DNA from: Flavobacterium sp. Root420
Lineage (GTDB): Bacteria > Bacteroidota > Bacteroidia > Flavobacteriales > Flavobacteriaceae
NCBI RefSeq assembly: GCF_001427905.1
Contig: NZ_LMEF01000007.1
Span: forward strand, 1 to 64,000
Reading direction: 5' to 3'
DNA: 64,000 nucleotides
Shown here: in pieces, positions 52,067 to 62,020 of the stretch
Layout: each line of letters begins with the position of its first letter
How positions within the stretch are numbered: position 1 is the first letter of the stretch
Notes under the pieces: model-generated
What the model saw: the letters and a program-made list of their open reading frames with translations, nothing else
Databases searched by the model: none
What the model was told of the DNA's origin: nothing
Program-made: the position numbers and the translations under genes

Positions 52067-53770
52067 CTATTCTTGTAAAGGTTTTGTTAAAGTCTCCTGG
52101 TTATTACTTAAATCTTTCCAGTCTACTTTTTTAGTCGGATCAATACCGTTGATGTAATCTTCGATGTTGGCGTAACCGTCATTGTTTGAATCTAATTTAG
52201 CATCAGCCGGATCATTAGGATTTAAACCATGTTTTTTCTCCCATTTGTCCGGAATACCGTCTTTGTCTGTATCTACATAAGGTTTTCCTTTGTATTCAGG
52301 ATATCCACCCACTTGAGAGATATCAGTGATAATACCTTTTTTATAAGAATCCATTGGTAAACGTCTGTGCTCAAACTGATAGAATTCTTTTTTCTCTAGT
52401 CCTTTTGCATATTCAGGAACTCCGGTTTTAACCGTTCTTACGATTCTTTCGTCTACTTTATCTCTTAATGGTAAAGTTGCTCCAACATTTTTCAACACAT
52501 ATTCATAAGCTTCATCCGCTTTCATGAATGGATGAAACCATGGCATTGGGAAAGGTTTGTCAGCTTTCATTTTGTCGAAATAAACTTTCGCTTCATCATA
52601 AGCCATTAACTCTCCTTTTTTATTCTCCAGCTGAATACCGCCATCCCAGTTATCTTTGGTCACTTTATCATTATTAGCAACAATATTTCCATTAACAAAA
52701 GCTCTGCCAAAAACCATATAAGGCAATTTACTTCTTCCTGATTCCGGTTTTAAGATTCTGTAGCTAATTGGCTGAGTCAGATCCGTTACAGGTCCTGGTT
52801 TGTAATAGTTGTTCATGATGTTGTAGTTCGCTGTATAATCACCACCATCTGTTGATCTGTTATACCAGTTGAAAACTACGTTGTTTGCAAAATTGAAAAT
52901 ACCGTTCCATCCAATTGAAGGATTTCTTCCAGCATTATTTGCCCACATATTTCTGATAAAAGCACAATTTTCTCCACCTAAAGTGCTTCCGAAAGCATGA
53001 TTGTAAGTATCTAAAGCTTCTCCAAATAAACTATTTTGGATTGTAATATTTACGGTTCCTACTTTAATATCCGGATAACCTGCACCCGGACTGTACATAT
53101 GTCTGTACATAGACATGTTTTCATCTAATCCCCAAGTCGCAGAAACGTGGTCGATCATAATATTTCCAACCGGATTTCCTCCAATAGCATCGTCACGACG
53201 GCCTACGAAAGTTTCTCCTCTACGAAAACGCATATGCCTGATTACAACATCATGTGTATTAATCCAAACCGATTCTCCAGCCACACAAATACCATCTCCG
53301 GGAGCAGTTTGTCCTGCAATGGTGATGTAAGGTGCACGGATAATCAATGGACTTTTGATTCTGATAATTCCGGAAACATTGAAAACAATAATTCTGGCTC
53401 CACCTTTTTCGCACGCTTCACGTAAAGTTCCAGGTCCGCTGTCTTCTAGACTTGTAACGGTGTAAATATTTCCTCCACGTCCACCAAAAGTGTACATTCC
53501 TCCTCCTTCAGCACCAGGAAAAGCAGGAATTTCTGCCTGTGGTAAATCATTTGGTCTTGATGCCCACGGAATAAATGGCTTGCCATGTTTGGCTTCTTCT
53601 TCAATAATTACAAGTGCTTTTTCCCAGGCTTCGTCAGAACGTTTTTGAGCCTCATCCATAATAACTTTGGACTGTGCCTGAACTTCCGGAGTGATTTTAG
53701 GATACTGGGCAAAACATTGGAAACTTCCCAAAAACAATAGGAAAGCAGCCGATAAAGTGAAATTTTTCAT
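52067..53770 (-). CDS. PL1 family pectate lyase (2)
   Basis: A 567-residue secreted enzyme (signal about 1-21). The motif order is the same as in the other PL1: 'IPAFPGAEGGGMYTFGGRGG', 'TSLEDSGPGTLREACEKGGA', 'ITIAGQTAPGDGICVAG', 'HDVVIRHMRFRRGE' and a C-terminal 'DTDKDGIPDKWEKKHGLNPND' calcium-binding repeat. The two proteins align from end to end without visible gaps, apart from diverged loop sequences near 380-460. Homogalacturonan lyase activity is expected, perhaps with different preference for methyl-esterification. It is the first enzyme gene after SusD, 102 bp downstream with a hairpin in between. Confidence 0.93.
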   Translation of the reverse strand: MKNFTLSAAFLLFLGSFQCFAQYPKITPEVQAQSKVIMDEAQKRSDEAWEKALVIIEEEAKHGKPFIPWASRPNDLPQAEIPAFPGAEGGGMYTFGGRGGNIYTVTSLEDSGPGTLREACEKGGARIIVFNVSGIIRIKSPLIIRAPYITIAGQTAPGDGICVAGESVWINTHDVVIRHMRFRRGETFVGRRDDAIGGNPVGNIMIDHVSATWGLDENMSMYRHMYSPGAGYPDIKVGTVNITIQNSLFGEALDTYNHAFGSTLGGENCAFIRNMWANNAGRNPSIGWNGIFNFANNVVFNWYNRSTDGGDYTANYNIMNNYYKPGPVTDLTQPISYRILKPESGRSKLPYMVFGRAFVNGNIVANNDKVTKDNWDGGIQLENKKGELMAYDEAKVYFDKMKADKPFPMPWFHPFMKADEAYEYVLKNVGATLPLRDKVDERIVRTVKTGVPEYAKGLEKKEFYQFEHRRLPMDSYKKGIITDISQVGGYPEYKGKPYVDTDKDGIPDKWEKKHGLNPNDPADAKLDSNNDGYANIEDYINGIDPTKKVDWKDLSNNQETLTKPLQE

Positions 53771-53806
53771 ACTAATTTTTTATTATGGTAATCTTTTTAA
53801 ACAAAT

Positions 53807-53834
53807 CACCTGTATTTTTTAGAATACAGGTGAG
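53807..53834 (-). terminator. Hairpin attenuator between SusD and PL1 (2)
   Basis: TCACCTGTATT and AATACAGGTGA enclose a 6-nt loop, 39 bp after the SusD stop on the minus strand. The loop side carries a short T-run on the minus strand. It probably lowers expression of the enzyme genes relative to SusC/SusD. Confidence 0.55.
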
Positions 53835-53872
53835 TGTTTTTATGTTTTAAATAACTTTTTTTGGGGCAAAAA

Positions 53873-55870
53873 TTATTCTTGGTAATTGTAAGTTCCTGCA
53901 GCTCCATTTGCATCTTTCCATCCAACAGTTTGTTTTAACCATGGATTTTGAGCTAACACGGCCTGATTAAGACCCTGAATGTAATAATTTTGCCTCCAGT
54001 TTATAGGAGTCGCTACACCACCAATATTATCCATAGGTGTTGGAGGAGCACGGAATTCGAAATTAGCAGTATAAAAAGCAGCTAAAGCAGTAATCTGTGC
54101 TTGAAAATTCGCTGCATCAGGGTCTACTGAAATAGAAGCACGAGCAGCTGCTAACGGATCTGTACCAGCAGGACTAATACCATTTTTGTAATGTAAATAG
54201 TTTCCAACACGTTGTGTACCATTGATCGGTTCGACACCTAACTTAGCACAAGTTCCTGACTCAGCACCATATAACATCCATCTTTGAATATCCCAAAAAC
54301 GTTTTCCTTCATAAGCTAGCTCTACTCTACGCTCATATAAACAAGCTTCAAAAGCCTCATATTTAGTCGATAATGTACCAATACCATAATTATTGGCAGA
54401 AGGAATTCCTACGCGATTTCTTATTTTTCCTAAATAATTTAAGGTATTTGCAATATCTCCTTTTCCTGCATAACATTCTGCAATGTTAAGTAATAACTCA
54501 GCAAAGCGGTAATCAATAATATCCGTACCTGAATACTGAAAATTGGTAGCATTACTTACAGTCGGGCTTGACATTTTACGAACAAAAGCAGGGCTTGCAA
54601 CATCATTACCCATACTAAAAGCAACACCAGTTGTTGCATTTGTTGACCAACGATATGCCCATACAGTAGGCTGAGCTGCTGTAGTAAGACTATTGTTATA
54701 TGTCCAGTTACTTCCGGAAAATGCAAAAGTTCTGTAAAAACGTGGGTCACGATCTTTAAAGAATAAAAAATCATTATATCCATTTGCAGTGGTAGGACGT
54801 CTACCGTCTTTCATAGGAAACAAATCGATCATTCTTTTTGGTGCTTTAACACCATTTCCTGCTACTCCACCCTGACTAGCAAGTCGAATTGATCTTTCCC
54901 AGGAATTATTTGAATTTATTGATGTTGTCCCAGACCCTAAAAGGCGAACTGTAATTGCTTCAGGATTTGCAATATTGTCATTAACATAAAACATTTTTGC
55001 CCAATCACTCGCAGAAGCACCATATAAATTATTACCTGAAGCCAATAGTTGTGTTTCAGCTTCTAAACTTGCTTTTAAAGCTACATCCCAACGTTCTGAA
55101 GATTCCCAGTTTTTATTAAACAAAGGGCTGGCATAAGTTAATAAAACTCTTGATTTTTGAGCCATAGCAGCGCCTTTAGTATAGCGGCCATAATCAGCAG
55201 CACCCCATCCAGATGTTGTAGGTAGTAAACTAGCAGCTAAATCTAAATCACTTACAATTTGAGTAACTAGTTCAGCAACTGTTGCTCTTGGAAGCTGTGT
55301 CATTGGGTTATCAGAAACTGCATCTTCAACCGTAGTTACAATTGGAACACCTCCAAAAGTACGCATTAAATCAAAATATTGAATAGCACGTAAATAGTAC
55401 ATTTGTCCTTTTATACGATCACGAAAAACTTGCGATAAATTAGCTCCTTTCGTATCAATACTTGACAACATAATATTACAATCTCTAATTCTATTGTAAG
55501 ATTCGTTTTTGATAGCATCTGCCAGAGGAGTTCCATAATAAGTTGAAGCATCGGCAGCGTTTTCCCAAGTATAATTAGGATTGATTAAACTTTTGTCGGC
55601 GATATTATTTGAAATTCCTCCTACTTCTTCTGTATAAGTAGATTGTGTCGTACTAAATGATCCTACCACAGTGGCCATAGGCGATTTGTAGGCATCAAAA
55701 AAGTCATAATACACATTATTTACGTACCAATTTACACGTTCTTCACTTTTAAAAAATTCATCATCAAAGAAACCGTACTGTTTCTTTTCTTCCAGAAAAT
55801 TATCACTGCACGAAGCGCCCAAGACAACTAAAAGTGCCAGTGTTATATATTTATTAATCTTTGCTTTCAT
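53873..55870 (-). CDS. SusD/RagB-family surface glycan-binding lipoprotein
   Basis: A 665-residue lipoprotein (L-G-A-S-C21) with the SusD pattern: 'NFLEEKKQYGFFDDEFF' after the anchor, SusD-like TPR region with 'RDCNIMLSSIDTKGANL', 'GQMYYLRAIQYFDLMRTFGGVPIV' (about 152-175), 'IDYRFAELLLNIAECYAGKGDI' and 'ACLYERRVELAYEGKRFWDIQRW' near 505-527. It forms the lid of the SusC transporter and captures glycan at the cell surface. It is longer than classical SusD (about 550), consistent with those serving large pectic substrates. 17 bp downstream of SusC. It is the only SusD in the window. Confidence 0.95.
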   Translation of the reverse strand: MKAKINKYITLALLVVLGASCSDNFLEEKKQYGFFDDEFFKSEERVNWYVNNVYYDFFDAYKSPMATVVGSFSTTQSTYTEEVGGISNNIADKSLINPNYTWENAADASTYYGTPLADAIKNESYNRIRDCNIMLSSIDTKGANLSQVFRDRIKGQMYYLRAIQYFDLMRTFGGVPIVTTVEDAVSDNPMTQLPRATVAELVTQIVSDLDLAASLLPTTSGWGAADYGRYTKGAAMAQKSRVLLTYASPLFNKNWESSERWDVALKASLEAETQLLASGNNLYGASASDWAKMFYVNDNIANPEAITVRLLGSGTTSINSNNSWERSIRLASQGGVAGNGVKAPKRMIDLFPMKDGRRPTTANGYNDFLFFKDRDPRFYRTFAFSGSNWTYNNSLTTAAQPTVWAYRWSTNATTGVAFSMGNDVASPAFVRKMSSPTVSNATNFQYSGTDIIDYRFAELLLNIAECYAGKGDIANTLNYLGKIRNRVGIPSANNYGIGTLSTKYEAFEACLYERRVELAYEGKRFWDIQRWMLYGAESGTCAKLGVEPINGTQRVGNYLHYKNGISPAGTDPLAAARASISVDPDAANFQAQITALAAFYTANFEFRAPPTPMDNIGGVATPINWRQNYYIQGLNQAVLAQNPWLKQTVGWKDANGAAGTYNYQE

Positions 55871-55887
55871 AATAATTAAATTTAAAT

Positions 55888-58800
55888 TTAGAATGTTACA
55901 TTCAAATTAACTGACCATGTTCTAAGTGTAGGATATCTTGATATAGAATTATCATACATATTACGATAGTGATCAGGATATGGGTTATATAAATCCCAAA
56001 GATTGTTTCCTGTAACACCTAAAGTTACTCTTTGAATACCAATTGTTTTAAGAGGTTCTTTTGGAACTTCAAATCCTACTGTAAGGTTTCTAACTGTACA
56101 TCTAAAATTACTAAGTTCCCAGAAATCTGATGGTGCAAAAGCAGTTCCCTGCTGACCCATATTAGGATATTTACCATTAGGATTTGTAGTAGCATCATAC
56201 ATATCATTCCAAAAAGTTTCGTGTCCCCAATCATTTTGAGTTGAACCAGAACTTTGTTGTACTAAATCAATAGAGTTATAACCTCCCCAAGAAGTAGCAA
56301 TTTGAGTTTTAAAATAAAATGATTTATAATTCAATCCTAAATTTGAAGTAAAACCATATACTCTATTATTTTTAGCTAATTTAATATAATCTAATTGTTT
56401 CGCAATCTGACCATCAGCTGGAGCCTGAGTTTTACTTGTAGCATCATATGCACCACCTACATCCTCATAAGCCAACATCCCTTTTCTCATTAATGTCACA
56501 TTATTTATTCCTAAATAATTTGGCACTCCACCAACTGCTGTTGCATTGGCTGTCAAATAATTCCAGTAATTAGTAACATCTGCATCTGTACGTAAAATAC
56601 CGTCACCTGTAGAAGTCCCTTTCCATGTTCTGAATCCCCATACAGGATTGTAACTAGAATACCCCTCCTGAACTGTATTGTATGATGGATGCTGTACTGG
56701 TGCCGTAGGATATTTTTTATATTCATTATCAGAATAACTAAAATTCATTCCTATATTATAACTCAAATTTCTGTTAACTTTATCTTTCCAATTCAAGCTA
56801 ATCTCTGTACCCCAAGCATTTACATCTGCATAGTTTTGTTCAGCAAAAGCACCTCCTGTAGAAATTGGAGTTCCTGCTTCTCCTGCCAGAGAAATTAGCA
56901 TATCAGTAGATTTGTCGTAGTAAAAATCAGTAGTAACCTGAAGTTTACTTTGAAAAAGACCCAAATCAATACCCAAGTTATGCTTAATAGTTGAATCCCA
57001 TCTCACGTCTTCATTTGGTGTTGGTCTTGGTGATATACCACCACCTAATGTTCCTCCTCCTAAACCAAACTGGTTTCCTTTATCTGGAATAACATCATAA
57101 AGAGTAAGCCAACGCCATGGTTTAATATTATCTTTTCCTGTTTTACCTATAGAATAACGCAATTTCAGGTTACTAATAACAGGAACTGCATCTTTAAACC
57201 AACCTTCATTTGAAACTACCCATCCTACCTGAGCTGATGGGAAAAATCCCCAATAATTTTGTGGTGCAAATTTTGTAGAAGCATCACTTCTAAAAAGTAC
57301 CTGAAACAGATACTTGTCTTTAAAGCTATAGTTCACACGACCTAAATAAGACAAAGTTCCTGATTCTCCTTTAAGTGCTTGTGAATTAGTACTAATTACA
57401 CCAGCTGTTGTATTAGTACCCAAATAATCTTTTGATGTACCTTCATAAGCTAATCTAACATTATTGAAGTTTGATTCTGATTTCTCTATACCAAATAATG
57501 CATCAACACTATGGTCTCCAAAAGTTCTTGCATAAGTAGTAAAAAAGTTTGACTGAATAATTTTATCTGTATCTGTATTATAGTAAACTCTTGAATTACG
57601 TACGTTCGTTTCATAAACATACGTAGAATTTGGGTTTACAAGATGATTATCTGCTCTTTCGTAATTTGTAATACGAGCTAAGTCATAAGGTAATTGCACT
57701 TGTTCTGAATTTGCACTAGACTGGCTTCTTGCGTAGCTTCCTTTAAGAGCTAATCCTTTAACAAATGGAACTTTATAATTTAGTGACAAATTCACATTAT
57801 AAGAAAACTCCTGGTCGATTTGTACGCCACTATTTAAACTTGCGAAGTAGTTCCAACCAGCTATTGTATTATTTGCATTTGCACTTCCTAAGTTACGATC
57901 TGTACGAGCGATTGGAGATAACCAATATTCTTTGTCATTTTGAGTTACCGACCAAGGAATATATTTTGGCATGTGCAATAAATAGGCGTAATCTGCTTGC
58001 TCTCCTCCTCCAGCTGAACCAACACCAGAATCATTTATGTTTGCAGAAGCTTTAGAAAATGATTTTTGAGTATCTACAGTATTTGCAGAAATAGTAGCTG
58101 CGAAGTCAAAATCTTTAGACAATTTAGCTGTCATACCTACACGGAAATTCCATTTTTTGTAATCCTGATCTCCAAGATTGGCACCCTGATCAAAATAGGT
58201 TATACCTGCAAAATAGGTTGCTTTCTCATTTCCACCGCTGGCAGTCAATGAATGTCTTTGTTGTGTAGCAGGTTTCCATGCCTTCTTTAACCAATCATAA
58301 TCTAAACCTTTCATTTGCTCTAACTCTGCATTTGAAAAATATTTAGTCTGGTCAGCTTCAAGATTAGAACTTAAAAATCTATTTTTCCAAACACCATGAT
58401 CATAAGCGTTCATTGTTTTACTATGACTTACGGCATCATTGAATGCAGACTGGCTATAATATGAAAATTTTAATTTACCATCCTGGCCTCTTTTCGTTTT
58501 TACAACAATAGCTCCTTGAGAAGCACGAGAACCATAAATCGCAGCAGAACCATCTTTTAAAACAGTAATACTTTCAATTTCAGAAGGATCTAATCTGTTA
58601 AAAGTTTCTAGTGTAGCTAATCCGGTTGCTGGATCTATCTGCACCATGTCATCAATTACAATTAAAGGATTAGTTGAATTTCCATCTTTTGAAAAACCAA
58701 AGGTTTGACGGATTTGAACACTAGCAGCATCGCCAGGACGACCTGAGCCACCAGAGACATTAAGTCCAGGAGTTTGGCCTCTCAAAGATTCAGATAAATT

Positions 58801-59220
58801 TGAGACAGGTAAATCCTGAATATCATCTGGCTTTATTGTAACTAATGCACCGGTAATTTTTTGCTTTTTCTGCGTACCATAGGCTACTACAACAATATCA
58901 TTCAATTCATTAGAATCTGATTGCATTTTATAATCAAGCTTTGTACGTCCTGCCAAAGGAATTTCGGCTTTTCTCATACCAATGTAAGAGAAAACTAATG
59001 TTGCATTAGCTTTCACTTTAATTTTATACTGTCCATCAAATCCTGTCGTAACAGTATTTTTTGATGATTTTTCAGTTACGTTAACTCCAGGAAGCAGGCC
59101 TCCTAAATCATCCGTAATAGTTCCTGTAATTGTTACATCACTTGAGCTTTGAGCTGAAGCCAAAATACTCATCAGCATAAACAAAAGAAAACTACATCTC
59201 TTTATAAGTGTTTGTTTCAT
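55888..59220 (-). CDS. SusC/RagA-family TonB-dependent glycan transporter
   Basis: An 1110-residue outer-membrane receptor when started at the Met at 59220, which opens the signal peptide. It begins with a carboxypeptidase-regulatory-like domain ('VTITGTITDDLGGLLPGVNV', about 28-105) and the TonB-box region ('NDIVVVAYGTQKKQKITGAL'), followed by the plug ('DIQDLPVSNLSESLRGQTPGLNV') and a large beta-barrel ending in 'RTWSVNLNVTF' with a C-terminal Phe. No STN/FecR-interaction domain precedes it, so it is not a sigma-factor-signalling transporter. It imports pectic oligosaccharides with its SusD partner. A candidate promoter lies about 125 nt upstream. Confidence 0.95.
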   Translation of the reverse strand: MKQTLIKRCSFLLFMLMSILASAQSSSDVTITGTITDDLGGLLPGVNVTEKSSKNTVTTGFDGQYKIKVKANATLVFSYIGMRKAEIPLAGRTKLDYKMQSDSNELNDIVVVAYGTQKKQKITGALVTIKPDDIQDLPVSNLSESLRGQTPGLNVSGGSGRPGDAASVQIRQTFGFSKDGNSTNPLIVIDDMVQIDPATGLATLETFNRLDPSEIESITVLKDGSAAIYGSRASQGAIVVKTKRGQDGKLKFSYYSQSAFNDAVSHSKTMNAYDHGVWKNRFLSSNLEADQTKYFSNAELEQMKGLDYDWLKKAWKPATQQRHSLTASGGNEKATYFAGITYFDQGANLGDQDYKKWNFRVGMTAKLSKDFDFAATISANTVDTQKSFSKASANINDSGVGSAGGGEQADYAYLLHMPKYIPWSVTQNDKEYWLSPIARTDRNLGSANANNTIAGWNYFASLNSGVQIDQEFSYNVNLSLNYKVPFVKGLALKGSYARSQSSANSEQVQLPYDLARITNYERADNHLVNPNSTYVYETNVRNSRVYYNTDTDKIIQSNFFTTYARTFGDHSVDALFGIEKSESNFNNVRLAYEGTSKDYLGTNTTAGVISTNSQALKGESGTLSYLGRVNYSFKDKYLFQVLFRSDASTKFAPQNYWGFFPSAQVGWVVSNEGWFKDAVPVISNLKLRYSIGKTGKDNIKPWRWLTLYDVIPDKGNQFGLGGGTLGGGISPRPTPNEDVRWDSTIKHNLGIDLGLFQSKLQVTTDFYYDKSTDMLISLAGEAGTPISTGGAFAEQNYADVNAWGTEISLNWKDKVNRNLSYNIGMNFSYSDNEYKKYPTAPVQHPSYNTVQEGYSSYNPVWGFRTWKGTSTGDGILRTDADVTNYWNYLTANATAVGGVPNYLGINNVTLMRKGMLAYEDVGGAYDATSKTQAPADGQIAKQLDYIKLAKNNRVYGFTSNLGLNYKSFYFKTQIATSWGGYNSIDLVQQSSGSTQNDWGHETFWNDMYDATTNPNGKYPNMGQQGTAFAPSDFWELSNFRCTVRNLTVGFEVPKEPLKTIGIQRVTLGVTGNNLWDLYNPYPDHYRNMYDNSISRYPTLRTWSVNLNVTF

Positions 59221-59800
59221 AAATGTTTTGTTTTGGTTAGTCATTATTAGTTAGTTAGTTTTTGTTTTATAAAAAAATGCATTCTAAATTTAAATTAACA
59301 TCTCATATGTTTAAATGTTAAAATCACATTTATTTATTTGCCTCAAAAATATAACGATTGCGAAGTTCAACCGTCCTGTGCTATCCTGCTTTAATTTTAT
59401 TATTCCAAAAAAAGCTTTTAAAAAAAACCATATCTATAAAAAAATGAAGGAAAAAATATACAGAAACCAAAAATTAAGGAAAAGGTTTGAATATTCAGGA
59501 ATATCTAAACCGATTTTAATGGAAAATCAGAAAATTATCTAATAAAAACTTTTATAACGTGATTAATTCGCAAAATGAATTCTAAGTTAGATCTGTCATT
59601 GAAGTAATTAGCCTTCTTTTTTACAAATATAATTCTTGTAAAAATTATAAAACCTCATTTATCCGAATAAAAAACTTACAGAATAAAATTGAATATTTTT
59701 TCTGGATACCTGTTAAATTTGCTTAAAAATTTAACATTTTTTCTGATTAATAAAAGTTAAATCCTACAAAATTAATATCCAGTCAAGACTTAAAAGAAGT
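59221..59800 (-). promoter_or_regulatory. SusC leader and promoter region (580-bp gap)
   Basis: On the minus strand a TATTTTTG box (59344-59351) matches TAnnTTTG, with TTG at 59368-59370 about 16 nt upstream, giving a leader near 120 nt. This is the most plausible main promoter of the SusC/SusD and enzyme operon. The remainder to 59800 is very AT-rich with no ORF of convincing composition and no strong hairpin. Confidence 0.45.
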
Positions 59801-61819
59801 TTAATGCGGCATCCAAACCGTCATTTCTGCTGCACCCTTGTTTCCCCAGGCAAAATAGGGGATTAATTTTAACTTATATGCTGCACTTTTCTTAGCAGAC
59901 ACAGGCTGATAAAGCTTTTTATCCCATGAACTATCCTGATCAATTAGAGAAGTTGTATTTATAGTTAGTAATTGTCTGTTATTTACTTCAATAAAATTGG
60001 TTGTAAATACTGAATTCGCATTCAAAACAACTTCATTAATACTAGTATTTGCAGGAAGCTGATCAGATTCTAAACAATAAACAATAGGCCCTCTTTTTAC
60101 GGCAACCTGATTTTTAATTTCTTCTACCAATGGATTGGCTTGCATTAATTCAACCGGCATCGGAATATTTAATTCAATAACGTCGCCTTTTTTCCATTTC
60201 TGATTTACTTTTGAATAGGTTCCTGAAGTAACCTCACCCTCTACTTTTTTTCCATTAATCGAAATTACAGCATCCTGACTCCATCCCGGAATTCGTAACA
60301 GGAAAGATTGTGCTTCTTTTGGCGCTTTTACAATTTTCAGTGTAATTATTCCATCCCAAGGATAATTGGTTTGTTGCTCAATTTCGATTTTCTCGCCGTT
60401 CGGTAATGTAGTTTTTAAGGTATTGCTTCCGTATAAATTGACATATAGACCCTCTTTTGAAATACTATAGGCATAATTGTTAACCTCAGCAATAGTTCTC
60501 GTAACATTTGGAGCACAACAATTCGACAAAGCAATGTAACCTTCACGCTGTTTGCTCCATCTTTGCTTAAAAGGTAAATCTTTAGAAACATTTAGCGGAT
60601 TATTATAACAGAATTTTGTTCCTTCCAAACTCATTCCTGACAAAACACTATTATAAAGTGCTAACTCCACAATATCAGCATATTTGGCGTCGCCGGTAAT
60701 TTGCAGCATTCTCCAGTTCCATAATACGTTTCCTATATTCGCACAGGTTTCGGTGTGAGCCGTTGCATTCGGTAACTGAAAAGGTCTTCCGTAAGCCTGA
60801 TGAATTTTCTGTACATCGGTTGGATTATAAGAAGTTCCGTCTGGAGAAACTCCGTCATATAAAGAACCGCAAGCTCCCGTAATGTACATTTTTCGGTAGG
60901 TAACATCATCCCAAATCGATTCGAGATTGTCTAACAATTTCTTTTCTCCGGTTTCTGCATATAAATCGGCGACACCGGCATACAGATAATTCGCTCTTAC
61001 CGCATGCCCCATTGCTGTGGTTTGCTGTCTAAACGGAATTCTATCCTGATTATCATCTGTTCCGTCATTTGTGGTTCCTCTGATATCAATTAAATTATTA
61101 GCCAATTCTAAATATTTCGGATTTTTTGTCGTGCGATACATTTCGACAATTCCCATATAATGCGAAGGGCAAATTGCATTTCGGGCCAATTCCGGCGATG
61201 CCTTTTTGTAAAAATCATATAGATAATCGGCTACACCTTTTGCAATATCCAGAAAATTGGTTTTTCCGGTAGCACGGTAATGTATACAAGCGGCCGTCAT
61301 CAAATGCCCCATGTTGTATTTCTCAAAACCCAACTGTTTTTTTACTTCTTCGGGTCCTAAAGTTCCCCAGCGTTCATCAATTAAAACCGGGGTATGAATA
61401 TAACCGTCTTTACGCTGCACTTTTGCAAATAACGCAATGGCTTTATCCATTTCGGCATCTAACTTTTTATCTTTTGTAACGGCATAAGTAGCCGCCATTC
61501 CCTCAAAAATTTTATAAAAATCGCCATCATGAAACGAAGGTCCTTTGAAAGTTCCTTTACTTTCGCCGGCTGCAATTTCAAAATTTTTATAAGCGTGCGA
61601 AATCGAATCGTTATGATACAAATCCCACATATAGGGTAATGTACTTTTGGTTTCAACATCAAATTGCTCCTTCCAAAAACCATTTGTCCATTTGACATCT
61701 TCTAAACTCACACTTTGTAATTTAGAATAGGGGCTGTTTGAATTTGCCACTAAACCTTTATTCTGAGCAAAAAATGAAGTTGAAATTAAAAACGTTGATA
61801 TGATGATACTCTTTTTCAT
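59801..61819 (-). CDS. GH127-type (DUF1680) hydrolase with altered acid/base position
   Basis: A 672-residue secreted enzyme (signal about 1-18) with the DUF1680 (alpha/alpha)6 barrel: 'VKWTNGFWKEQFDVETKSTL', 'FHDGDFYKIFEGMAATYAV', 'RKDGYIHTPV', 'GHAVRANYLYAGVADLYAETG', 'LPNATAHTETCANIGNVLWNW' and 'LSNCCAPNVTRTIAEVNNY'. E357 and C359 plus C434/C435 match the zinc ligands and nucleophile cysteine of GH127. The position corresponding to the acid/base Glu, 16 residues before E357, is Q341. GH127 enzymes cleave beta-L-arabinofuranose and, in RG-II systems, aceric acid. It lies upstream of SusC as a separate unit. Confidence 0.85.
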   Translation of the reverse strand: MKKSIIISTFLISTSFFAQNKGLVANSNSPYSKLQSVSLEDVKWTNGFWKEQFDVETKSTLPYMWDLYHNDSISHAYKNFEIAAGESKGTFKGPSFHDGDFYKIFEGMAATYAVTKDKKLDAEMDKAIALFAKVQRKDGYIHTPVLIDERWGTLGPEEVKKQLGFEKYNMGHLMTAACIHYRATGKTNFLDIAKGVADYLYDFYKKASPELARNAICPSHYMGIVEMYRTTKNPKYLELANNLIDIRGTTNDGTDDNQDRIPFRQQTTAMGHAVRANYLYAGVADLYAETGEKKLLDNLESIWDDVTYRKMYITGACGSLYDGVSPDGTSYNPTDVQKIHQAYGRPFQLPNATAHTETCANIGNVLWNWRMLQITGDAKYADIVELALYNSVLSGMSLEGTKFCYNNPLNVSKDLPFKQRWSKQREGYIALSNCCAPNVTRTIAEVNNYAYSISKEGLYVNLYGSNTLKTTLPNGEKIEIEQQTNYPWDGIITLKIVKAPKEAQSFLLRIPGWSQDAVISINGKKVEGEVTSGTYSKVNQKWKKGDVIELNIPMPVELMQANPLVEEIKNQVAVKRGPIVYCLESDQLPANTSINEVVLNANSVFTTNFIEVNNRQLLTINTTSLIDQDSSWDKKLYQPVSAKKSAAYKLKLIPYFAWGNKGAAEMTVWMPH

Positions 61820-61843
61820 TTGATTTGGTATTGTGATGATTTG

Positions 61844-62013
61844 GAACGCGGATGACGCGGATTGCTAAAGCAAACACAGATTATCGCGGATTTTTTTTAT
61901 CTGCAAAATCTGCGTGCGAATTATTTTTTCACGCAGATTTAAAAAGATTTAAGTAGATTTTATTTTTGAAAAAAATCCGTGGCAATCCATTTAAATCCGC
62001 GTCATCCGCGTTC
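61844..62013. repeat. Long composite inverted repeat (families B and D)
   Basis: Outer arms GAACGCGGATGACGCGGATT and AATCCGCGTCATCCGCGTTC; inside are CGCAGAT/ATCTGC units as in family D. 170 bp between the GH127 and the partial PL1 gene, ending 8 bp from the latter's stop. Confidence 0.8.
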
Positions 62014-62020
62014 CTTTTTT

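Noticed and set aside
59315..59542. 75-aa ORF in the SusC upstream gap
   Set aside because: Very AT-rich Lys/Ile-rich translation, no motif, overlaps the probable promoter.
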